Shown one piece after another: positions 1 to 5,381 of a DNA stretch of 7,463 nucleotides (within the stretch, counting starts at the first letter, position 1; every line of letters begins with the position of its first letter). Both the position numbers and the translations under genes were made by a program. A model generated the notes under the pieces. The model was not told the DNA's origin. It made no database searches and saw only the letters and a list, made by a program, of their open reading frames with translations. This DNA is from an uncultured Bacilli bacterium (lineage in GTDB: Bacteria > Bacillota_I > Bacilli_A > RF39 > UBA660). The stretch spans positions 1-7,463 of the forward strand of contig CANQKK010000040.1 of assembly GCA_947624475.1 (NCBI GenBank), written 5' to 3'.

Positions 1-1
1 A

Positions 2-550
2 TTAAGTGCAGAAAAAATAGACGAGTTAAGGAAAAAGAATCCACCTTTAGTATTTGTTGAAATAGTAAAGAAATTACTTGAAAGAGCAATTGCTGAATCA
101 AGAAAAAACAATTTCTTTAAATCACAGGATTATTCTAAACGATTAAGAAGAATTCTTGAAAAATACAACGATAGAGATGGAACTTTTGTTCCAGAATCAA
201 CTATTCTTGATTTAGTTAACTTCGCAGGAGAAATGGTTTCCGATGAAAAAGAAGCAAATAGATTGGGTATTTTTGGTCGAGAAAGAGCATTCTATGATGC
301 ATTAATTAGAGACAAATCAGCTCAAGAATTACTAAATGATGAAACATTAAAATTAATAGCTAGAGAATTAAGAGAAGTAGTAGAAGAATACTCTTCAACA
401 GATTGGGCTAGCAAAGAATCTACTCGGGCTAAGATGAGAACTAAGATAAAGGAGTGTCTAAAAAAATATAATTATCCACCAGAATATCAAAAACAAGCGG
501 TTGATGATGTAATTAAACAAGCTGAATATATAATGAATGATAATAAATAA
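2..550 (+). CDS. hsdR: Type I restriction enzyme R subunit (HsdR), C-terminal 182 residues, 5' truncated
   Basis: The reading frame is open from the window edge to the TAA at 548-550, so the gene starts upstream; the Met at 233 is internal. HsdR is the ATP-dependent translocase and nuclease subunit of type I restriction complexes, and its C-terminal helical region docks on the methylase core. What is visible matches that C-terminal region (DUF3387-type): all-helical, highly charged, and ending in a segment with DW, ESTRAKMR, IKECLKKYNYPP and a last helix AVDDVIKQAEYI. The pattern 'W..(K/R)ES.RAK.R..IK..L.KY.YPP' is typical of EcoR124-like HsdR tails. The motor and PD-(D/E)XK parts lie outside the window. 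A terminator follows directly, so hsdR is the last gene of its operon, as in hsdM-hsdS-hsdR arrangements. Whether the upstream part is intact cannot be seen. Confidence 0.87.
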   Translation, partial: LSAEKIDELRKKNPPLVFVEIVKKLLERAIAESRKNNFFKSQDYSKRLRRILEKYNDRDGTFVPESTILDLVNFAGEMVSDEKEANRLGIFGRERAFYDALIRDKSAQELLNDETLKLIARELREVVEEYSSTDWASKESTRAKMRTKIKECLKKYNYPPEYQKQAVDDVIKQAEYIMNDNK

Positions 551-565
551 AAATACTAAATCAAT

Positions 566-601
566 AAAAATCGCTTAAGATTTATAACTTTAGCGATTTT
601 T
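566..601 (+). terminator. Intrinsic terminator of hsdR
   Basis: A perfect 10-bp inverted repeat (AAAAATCGCT at 566-575 with AGCGATTTTT at 592-601) starts 15 bases after the hsdR stop codon. The stem can extend inward by AAG/CTT after one T-T mismatch. The 3' arm ends in a T-rich run. The A-rich 5' side means it might also work weakly in the other direction. Confidence 0.8.
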
Positions 602-621
602 CTTTATCTTATTACTGCGTG

Positions 622-677
622 CATTGTATCAAAATGGTACTCTTTTGCCATATTGAAAGAACCAGATTGATACAATG
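622..677 (+). other. Long dyad with internal hairpin, possible structured RNA (copy A)
   Basis: CATTGTATCA at 622-631 pairs perfectly with TGATACAATG at 668-677, and one more A-T pair (632/667) extends it inward. Inside it, ATGGTA at 634-639 can pair with TGCCAT at 646-651 (one G-U), leaving a 6-base loop. The whole interior is unchanged in copy B. It could be the 5' domain of a structured RNA, or a dyad recognised by a protein or recombinase; the sequence alone does not decide. No clear promoter precedes it. Confidence 0.55.
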
Positions 678-736
678 TGTCAGTCTGTTTTTTATAGGGT
701 TCGATTTCCAACGTCTATATGTTTTTAAAGAAAATT

Positions 737-782
737 AGGTCTTAGGAAGTGCAGAAGCTGCATTTTTCTAGGACCTTTTTTT
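737..782 (+). terminator. Strong intrinsic terminator inside copy A
   Basis: The arm 737-754 pairs with 758-776 to give an 18-bp stem with a few G-U pairs and one bulged T at 763, closed by a 3-base loop (AAG). A run of seven T (776-782) follows directly. The core TGCAG/CTGCA and the outer AGGTC/GGACCT pairings are clear. It is a second stop behind hsdR's own terminator and shields the GmrSD operon from upstream transcription. It could also be the 3' end of a short RNA made from the element. Confidence 0.82.
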
Positions 783-800
783 GATGCCTTAAATCAGGGT

Positions 801-850
801 GGTGACGATAGATGACGAAAGGTGACGAAAGACGACGATAGGGGACGAAA
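801..850 (+). repeat. Five tandem 10-bp units (consensus GRYGACGAWA), copy A
   Basis: Five directly adjacent 10-base units fill 801-850 without gaps. All end in GACGA(A/T)A, and the variation is mostly in the first three bases. The 10-base period is close to one helical turn, so any protein bound to each unit would sit on one face of the DNA. Copy B carries four units. The array is too short and spacer-free to be CRISPR. Its function is unknown. Confidence 0.85.
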
Positions 851-981
851 GTTTTTTTGAAACTATATTGAGCTATATCCATGAAAAACAATATATAAGT
901 ATAGCAAATGCGATATTTCAAAAAAAGTTCGAGATGTTGAACTAAAACATGTCAAATCTTAGGGAATATTAATCCAATTAG

Positions 982-1010
982 TCGACTTTTTAGAAAAACT
1001 ATGATATAAT
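982..1010 (+). promoter_or_regulatory. Extended -10 promoter, probably for the GmrSD-like operon
   Basis: A perfect TATAAT (1005-1010) is preceded by TG at 1002-1003 (extended -10, TGaTATAAT) and by a -35-like TCGACT at 982-987 with the optimal 17-base spacer. Transcription would start near 1017. The equivalent place behind copy B holds a promoter of the same build. Other TATAAT strings closer to the gene lack a good -35, so this is the best candidate but not the only one. Confidence 0.55.
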
Positions 1011-1362
1011 TTGTAAGAAATGCAAGTTCAGCAAAAAATGGTATCATTAAGAGCATTTTTAACCCCATTTTTAAAACAATATTATTCACTCGGAATCAAC
1101 TGTCAGTCAAAAACCCTTATTAACAATCGAAAGGTGTTAAAATTTGAATTTTTATATTTGATCTTATAATTGATTATTGCTTATGAAAATTGAGTACATG
1201 CTTCTTATAATTCATATTTTTTAAGATATAATTAAGTAAAAGAATAGGAAAGATGATTGAAATATGATGCAATAAAAAAAACATTAAAGAGATTTCATTA
1301 TATACCAAGAAATTAATATTGATTTATTTTAAAAGACAAATAAATACCTAGATTTACATTTT

Positions 1363-1370
1363 GGAGGAGG
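1363..1370 (+). promoter_or_regulatory. Ribosome binding site that fixes the GmrSD-like start at 1379
   Basis: GGAGGAGG lies 8 bases before the ATG at 1379. The in-frame TTG at 1361 overlaps this site and has no site of its own, so a start at TTG can be set aside. Confidence 0.85.
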
Positions 1371-1378
1371 TAAATAAA

Positions 1379-3766
1379 ATGGATGCAAGAGCGTATAATA
1401 TCATAAGATTTTTGGATGGTGGAGATAAAAAATTTATCATTCCAGTTTATCAAAGAACTTATAGTTGGAAAATACAAAACTGTGAGCAATTATTAAAAGA
1501 TTTAAAGGCAGTATATCAAAATAATTATGATTCTCATTTTTTTGGAAGTATTGTTTATGTCGAAGAAGACTTAGGTGGATGCAATGAATATATAATTGTT
1601 GATGGACAACAAAGAATTACAACAGTTTCAATTCTTTTATTGGCTATTAGAAATTATTTAGATAATAATAATATTAATGCTAATGGAATTAATATATCAA
1701 AGATTATGAAAGCATATTTGACTGATGAATATGCTAATGATGAAAAAAAATTAAAACTGAAATTAGTACAAGGTGATGATGAAGCATACAACAGACTAAT
1801 TGAAAATGAAAATCCAATTGAAAATAATAGTATCACCATTAACTATATGTTTTTTTATAATCAGCTTGAAAAAATGGAACCATCTGAAATTTCTAAATTA
1901 TATGAAGCAATTACTAAGTTAATGATAGTTGCCATTAGTTTAAAACCACAAAATGGTGATGATCCACAATTGATTTTTGAAAGTCTTAATTCAACGGGAT
2001 TAGATTTACAAGAATCAGATAAAATTAGAAATTATGTCTTAATGGGATTAGATTCAAAACGTCAAGAAAACCTTTATAGAAAATATTGGGAAAAAATAGA
2101 ATTGCTTGTTGGAAAGCAAGACATGTCAAAATTTATTCGTTACTATTTGGCTATAAAAACAAGAGAACTACCTAAAGAAGATAAATTATATTTTGAATTC
2201 AAAAAATATAAAACTTATCATGATATTGCTATTGAAAGCATTTTAGAAGATGTAATTTTGTATGCACAATTTTATAATGAAATAATAAAATGCAATCCAA
2301 ATGATAATGGATATAGGGGTGCTTTCGGTAGATTAATTCACTTAGAAGTTAACACTTCAATTCCATTATTATTCGATTTGCTTTTTGCTTATAAAAATGA
2401 TTTATTAGATAATAAGGGAATTTGTGAAGCATCTCAACTTATTGAGTCTTATTACGTTAGAAGAATGATTTGTGGTTTACCAATTTCATCATTGAATAGA
2501 ACTTTTGTTTCTATTGGTGCAGAAATTGAAAAATATATAAATGAAGATAATGCCACATATTTAGACGCTTTTAAATTTTCTATATTATCAAGGACTGGGA
2601 AAGCAAGATTTCCAAATGATCACGAGTTTAATAATTGTTTTCATTCGTTTGAACTTTATAATGCTAAGCCAGCATTCAAAAAATATATTCTAGAGCGATT
2701 AGAAAATAGCAACTCAAAAGAAAGAATAGCAGTTGAAGAACAAATAAATAGTGGAACATTGACTATAGAGCATGTAATGCCACAAACATTAACTCAAGAA
2801 TGGAAAACATATCTTGGCGATTCGTGGGAATTGATTTATACAAAATATCTTCATACAATAGGGAATTTAACATTAACAGCGTACAACAGCGATTACAGTA
2901 ATTTAAGTTTTGAAAGAAAAAAAGAAAAACCAGAAAACGGATTTATATATTCTAAGCTATTTTTAAATGATTTTATTAAAAATGCAACTATATGGAATGA
3001 AAATACAATTATTGAAAGGGCAGAGTTATTATTTTTCGTTGCTAAAAATCTTTGGGCTATGCCGATTACAGATTTCAGTCATAAAGATAATGAACAATGG
3101 ATTGATTTAGATGATGAATATGATTTTACGAGTAAAACAATTGTTAAAATGGTCTTTTTAGGAGATGAAATTTCAACTAATAATATATCAGATGCATATA
3201 ACAAAATTAATGTACAACTTTATATGCTTGACCCAGAAAACTATTTGAATATAAAATCAAAATATATTTCTTCCAATGAATACGACTTACGAAAACCTTA
3301 TAAACTTTCAAATTCTTTATTTATTGAAACAAATCTAAGTTCTCAATCAAAAGTTAATGAAATAAGGAAACTTCTAAAGCATTTTGATTTAGATCCACAA
3401 GATTTAAGGTTTTTAGTAAAAAATAAAAAAGAGAAATCTTCATTTGACATTATGGATGAAAATTCTTTTCAAAATGTTAAAATTGGCTATCTAGCATATG
3501 AATTGATTAAATGGCTTTTAGAAAATGATAGACTTTCATTTGAAGAAATAACTAATCTTATGACAAAAGAATTTACCAGAGCAAACTTTAAAAAAGTCGT
3601 TTATCCAGTATTGGCCGACTCTAAAAATGCAAATAGAGGAAATAGTATGCAATTAAGATATTATAAAGATCCAGTAGTAGTAAACGGCAAAAATTATTAT
3701 ATAACTAGCCAATGGTTTGAAGAAAGTAGAGAGGATTTGCTAAATTGGTTTAATAAACATAAATAA
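1379..3766 (+). CDS. GmrSD-like modification-dependent restriction protein (DUF262 + DUF1524), 795 aa
   Basis: Cytoplasmic nuclease of the GmrS-GmrD fusion type. Known relatives use an N-terminal DUF262 (ParB-like, NTP-dependent) domain to drive a C-terminal HNH-type DUF1524 nuclease against modified phage DNA. Visible signs: IPVYQRTYSW at residues 21-30 and VDGQQRITT at 74-82 (DUF262 nucleotide-site motifs), FESLNSTGLDL at 200-210 with D-KIRNYVL after it, then IEHVMPQ at 463-469 (HNH His465 with the HxxP pattern) and HTIGNLTLT at 492-500 followed by YNS and an ERKKEK stretch. Residues about 584-680 form a further region I cannot name. Residues about 703-795 look like a compact winged-helix-like domain ending RYYKDP...YYITSQW. 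It is longer than the two core domains need. BrxU, SspE and RloF share the two-domain plan; no dnd/ssp genes are visible, so the target is unknown. It is followed after 20 bases by the DUF2971 gene, so the two are probably co-transcribed. Confidence 0.88.
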   Translation: MDARAYNIIRFLDGGDKKFIIPVYQRTYSWKIQNCEQLLKDLKAVYQNNYDSHFFGSIVYVEEDLGGCNEYIIVDGQQRITTVSILLLAIRNYLDNNNINANGINISKIMKAYLTDEYANDEKKLKLKLVQGDDEAYNRLIENENPIENNSITINYMFFYNQLEKMEPSEISKLYEAITKLMIVAISLKPQNGDDPQLIFESLNSTGLDLQESDKIRNYVLMGLDSKRQENLYRKYWEKIELLVGKQDMSKFIRYYLAIKTRELPKEDKLYFEFKKYKTYHDIAIESILEDVILYAQFYNEIIKCNPNDNGYRGAFGRLIHLEVNTSIPLLFDLLFAYKNDLLDNKGICEASQLIESYYVRRMICGLPISSLNRTFVSIGAEIEKYINEDNATYLDAFKFSILSRTGKARFPNDHEFNNCFHSFELYNAKPAFKKYILERLENSNSKERIAVEEQINSGTLTIEHVMPQTLTQEWKTYLGDSWELIYTKYLHTIGNLTLTAYNSDYSNLSFERKKEKPENGFIYSKLFLNDFIKNATIWNENTIIERAELLFFVAKNLWAMPITDFSHKDNEQWIDLDDEYDFTSKTIVKMVFLGDEISTNNISDAYNKINVQLYMLDPENYLNIKSKYISSNEYDLRKPYKLSNSLFIETNLSSQSKVNEIRKLLKHFDLDPQDLRFLVKNKKEKSSFDIMDENSFQNVKIGYLAYELIKWLLENDRLSFEEITNLMTKEFTRANFKKVVYPVLADSKNANRGNSMQLRYYKDPVVVNGKNYYITSQWFEESREDLLNWFNKHK

Positions 3767-3786
3767 ACAAAAGGAGTCATAATGTA

Positions 3787-4773
3787 ATGAATAATGATGA
3801 AAGAAAAGTATTTTGGGAAAGGTTATGTTCCTTAATAGATGACAATGCTTCTATTGATGATGTTATAAAATATCCAAGATATATTTATAGATATAGAAGT
3901 TTAAGCATAAAAAGTTTAGAAGATATAAAAAACAATAGATTAACATTTTCAACCTCTAATTATTATGATGACCCTTTTGATACATATTTAATAATTAATC
4001 GAGATAAATTAAAAAATGATATTAAAAAGATTTTTGAAGAAAAAAATATTGCTGAAATCGTTAAAAATTTTTTCAACGTACTCGGTATAAAAATTACTGA
4101 AGAAGAGATTTTAAATAAAATAAAAGATTTAAACTTAGATAAATTTTGTCAAAATGTTCTTAGAATAATGAAAGAAAATAGTAGGAATGTTTTAAGAAGT
4201 TATACTTTATCGGCTTGTTTTTCTGAAAGTGGATTGAATGAAAGTTTATGGTTGAAATATGCGGATCAGCATAAAGGATTTGTGATTATATATGATCCCT
4301 ATGATGAAACGAAATATTTATGTGGTAAACAAGATAAATGCAAGCGATGTTCATTAAGTAATCAAACAACTTCTTTATATCCAATTTATTATTCTGATGA
4401 ACCATATGATGCAACAGAATATGCAAAATGGTTTACTGCATCTTTGATTCTTAATGAATTTACATCAGAAACTATTGCAAATGATATAATTTTATCTGTG
4501 TTTCCAAAAATGTCATGGGAAAGAGAAAAAATAACACTAATAAAGAAAAAATGTCACATGTACGATCAAGAGTGGAGAATCATTTCTTCGGTATGGAATA
4601 ATAAGCCAATCACAATTGAATGGAAACCATATGGAATTATTTTAGGATTAAATATGCCTTCCGAGGATAAAGATTTAGTTTATCATAATGCTAAACTTGC
4701 CGGTATAAAAAACATATATGAATGTTATATTGATGATAATGATACACTAAATTATAGAATATACAGAAAATGA
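3787..4773 (+). CDS. DUF2971 family protein, 328 aa
   Basis: A cytoplasmic protein of the DUF2971 family, common in defence islands and without a firmly established activity that I can state. Family marks: YRYRS at residues 34-38, the (F/Y)xDPFD-like DDPFD at 61-65, ACFSE at 143-147, LWLKYADQHKGF at 154-165 (usual form W.HYA..H.GF) followed by a D-rich turn, and EWRI at 262-265. Three cysteines (C179, C185, C188) with C256-H257 could bind a metal; that is inference. No signal peptide or membrane segment is seen. AGGAG at 3772-3776 precedes the ATG by 10 bases. An ATG-TAA start-stop at 3782-3787 overlaps this start. The gene lies 20 bases behind the GmrSD-like gene, which suggests a two-gene module in which it may act as partner, regulator or independent effector. 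The stop is TGA. The terminator in copy B probably ends the operon. Confidence 0.83.
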   Translation: MNNDERKVFWERLCSLIDDNASIDDVIKYPRYIYRYRSLSIKSLEDIKNNRLTFSTSNYYDDPFDTYLIINRDKLKNDIKKIFEEKNIAEIVKNFFNVLGIKITEEEILNKIKDLNLDKFCQNVLRIMKENSRNVLRSYTLSACFSESGLNESLWLKYADQHKGFVIIYDPYDETKYLCGKQDKCKRCSLSNQTTSLYPIYYSDEPYDATEYAKWFTASLILNEFTSETIANDIILSVFPKMSWEREKITLIKKKCHMYDQEWRIISSVWNNKPITIEWKPYGIILGLNMPSEDKDLVYHNAKLAGIKNIYECYIDDNDTLNYRIYRK

Positions 4774-4808
4774 TTTTTAATGAAACATTTATTAATTTTG
4801 TGTGCACT

Positions 4809-4860
4809 TTGTATCAAAATGGTACTCTTTTGCCATATTGAAAGAACCAGATTGATACAA
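4809..4860 (+). other. Dyad with internal hairpin, possible structured RNA (copy B)
   Basis: TTGTATCA at 4809-4816 pairs with TGATACAA at 4853-4860. The internal ATGGTA/TGCCAT hairpin is unchanged from copy A. The outer two pairs seen in copy A are disrupted here, so the conserved part is the 8-bp arm and everything inside it. Confidence 0.5.
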
Positions 4861-4921
4861 TGTGTCAGTCTGTTTTTTATAGAGTTCGACTCTCAACGTC
4901 TATGTTTTTTTAAAGAAAAAC

Positions 4922-4967
4922 AGGTCTTAGGAAGTGCAGAAGTTGCATTTTTCTAGGACCTTTTTTT
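4922..4967 (+). terminator. Strong intrinsic terminator inside copy B, probably ends the GmrSD/DUF2971 operon
   Basis: Same long stem, AAG loop and seven-T tail as in copy A. The single change in the stem (C758 to T4943) turns a G-C pair into G-U and so keeps the fold. There is no other good terminator between the DUF2971 stop and here, so this one probably ends the preceding operon. Confidence 0.82.
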
Positions 4968-4985
4968 GATGTCTTAAATCAGAGT

Positions 4986-5025
4986 GGCGACGATTGGTGA
5001 CGAAAGGTGACGATAGGGAACGAAA
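4986..5025 (+). repeat. Four tandem 10-bp units (GRYGACGAWA-like), copy B
   Basis: Four adjacent 10-base units, one fewer than in copy A. The last has AACGA in place of GACGA. A lone related unit (TATGACGAAA, 5099-5108) lies 3 bases before the -35 box of the next promoter, which hints at a protein-binding site rather than chance repetition. Confidence 0.82.
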
Positions 5026-5111
5026 GGTTTTTTTGAAACTTATTTTCATAAAAAAAGTGAAATTTTTTGAGAAAATTTTGAGACAAACACGAGATTATTA
5101 TGACGAAAGAT

Positions 5112-5140
5112 TAGACATTTTATCAAAAAAATGTTATAAT
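5112..5140 (+). promoter_or_regulatory. Extended -10 promoter of the BcgI-like operon
   Basis: TAGACA (5112-5117, five of six consensus bases) and TATAAT (5135-5140) are 17 bases apart, with TG at 5132-5133 giving an extended -10. Transcription would start near 5147, about 32 bases before the 66-aa gene. The GACGAAA-containing unit just upstream may be an operator or activator site. Confidence 0.72.
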
Positions 5141-5165
5141 TAATTATACGATTTGATACTGTTTT

Positions 5166-5170
5166 GGAGG
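5166..5170 (+). promoter_or_regulatory. Ribosome binding site that fixes the small gene's start at 5179
   Basis: GGAGG lies 8 bases before the ATG at 5179. The in-frame TTG at 5164 overlaps the site itself and is not a likely start. Confidence 0.8.
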
Positions 5171-5178
5171 TATATTCC

Positions 5179-5379
5179 ATGTGCGAATATGATGAGTATT
5201 ATAAAAAGTTGAATAGACAATTTTTAACGGTGACAAATCATCTTGTATTAGAATTTTTTGCTGGATATAATAATATAGTAAAAATGATTAATGATTTGAA
5301 AATTACAGATGAACCAACAATGAAAATTAAAAGAAAATTAAAGGATTTATTTTCAAAAAATGGAATAGTGGAGGATTAG
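5179..5379 (+). CDS. Small protein of unknown function, 66 aa, first gene of the BcgI-like operon
   Basis: I do not recognise this protein. It begins MCEYDEYYKKLNRQF, looks largely helical with a hydrophobic middle (NHLVLEFFAGYNNIVKMI, residues 20-37) and a basic KIKRKLKDLF segment near the end. There is no signal peptide, and the middle is too polar for a sure membrane span. It is no clear helix-turn-helix, so calling it a controller (C) protein is not justified. It has its own promoter and GGAGG site. The ribosome binding site of the next gene (GGAGG, 5370-5374) lies inside its last codons, and only two bases separate its stop from the next ATG, so translation is probably coupled. It may be an accessory, regulatory or assembly factor of the restriction system. 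Confidence 0.72.
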   Translation: MCEYDEYYKKLNRQFLTVTNHLVLEFFAGYNNIVKMINDLKITDEPTMKIKRKLKDLFSKNGIVED

Positions 5380-5381
5380 CT

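Larger units (their letters stand above)
616..864 (+). repeat. Duplicated intergenic element, copy A
   Basis: This stretch recurs in the same orientation at 4799-5040. Hand alignment at a constant offset of 4185 gives 11 mismatches over 626-800, and positions 626-697 are identical in both copies. In order it holds a long dyad (622-677), a small hairpin with a TTCGATT loop (697-709), a strong intrinsic terminator (737-782), five tandem 10-bp units (801-850) and a T-run ending in GAAACT. No convincing open frame crosses it on either strand. Similarity stops on both sides. I see no terminal inverted repeats or target-site duplication, so it does not look like an ordinary insertion sequence or MITE. 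It lies between hsdR and the GmrSD-like operon. I do not recognise the family. Confidence 0.93.
865..1378. other. Gene-poor leader between copy A and the GmrSD-like operon
   Basis: About 510 bases hold no recognisable gene. Features seen are a small hairpin (AGTTC 926-930 with GAACT 939-943), the extended -10 promoter at 982-1010, a 43-codon open frame at 1038-1169 (starts MVSLRAFLTP, no Shine-Dalgarno, no recognised homology) and further bare TATAAT strings at 1165-1170, 1206-1211 and 1227-1232 without good -35 partners. If the 982-1010 promoter is the operon's, the 5' leader is about 360 nt, long enough for post-transcriptional control or for a decayed gene. It is not similar to the shorter leader behind copy B. 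Confidence 0.5.
4799..5040 (+). repeat. Duplicated intergenic element, copy B
   Basis: Second direct copy of the element at 616-864, starting 26 bases after the DUF2971 stop codon. All parts are in the same order. The dyad's left arm is shortened by a small insertion near 4807 (8 perfect pairs remain, 4809-4816 with 4853-4860). The small hairpin is at 4882-4894, the terminator at 4922-4967, and only four 10-bp units at 4986-5025, followed by GG, a T-run and GAAACT. Differences from copy A are clustered at 698-736 and in the 10-bp array. Together the copies exactly flank the GmrSD-like/DUF2971 module. Confidence 0.93.

Noticed and set aside
607..690. Short reverse-strand frame reading MAKEYHFDT in both copies
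   Set aside because: It ends after about 15 codons, has no ribosome binding site and diverges right after the repeat; the conservation is explained by the dyad.
616..720. tRNA gene ending in the T-arm-like hairpin
   Set aside because: No matching 5' acceptor strand, D-arm or anticodon arm could be placed; only the T-arm resemblance holds.
801..850. CRISPR array
   Set aside because: Units are 10 bases long and directly adjacent, with no spacers and no cas genes.
616..864. Type III toxin-antitoxin RNA or T-box riboswitch
   Set aside because: The repeats follow rather than precede the terminator, no ToxN-like gene is near, and no T-box sequence or aminoacylation-linked gene is seen.
1361..1378. 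TTG start for the GmrSD-like gene
   Set aside because: The TTG overlaps the Shine-Dalgarno sequence that serves the ATG at 1379; the same reasoning excludes the TTG at 5164 for the small gene.
1654..1839. Reverse-strand open frame of 61 codons
   Set aside because: It lies wholly inside the GmrSD-like gene, has low-complexity composition and no ribosome binding site; the same holds for 6587-6784 inside the methylase gene.
616..5040. Composite transposon bounded by two insertion sequences
   Set aside because: The flanking copies encode no transposase and show no terminal inverted repeats or target duplications.
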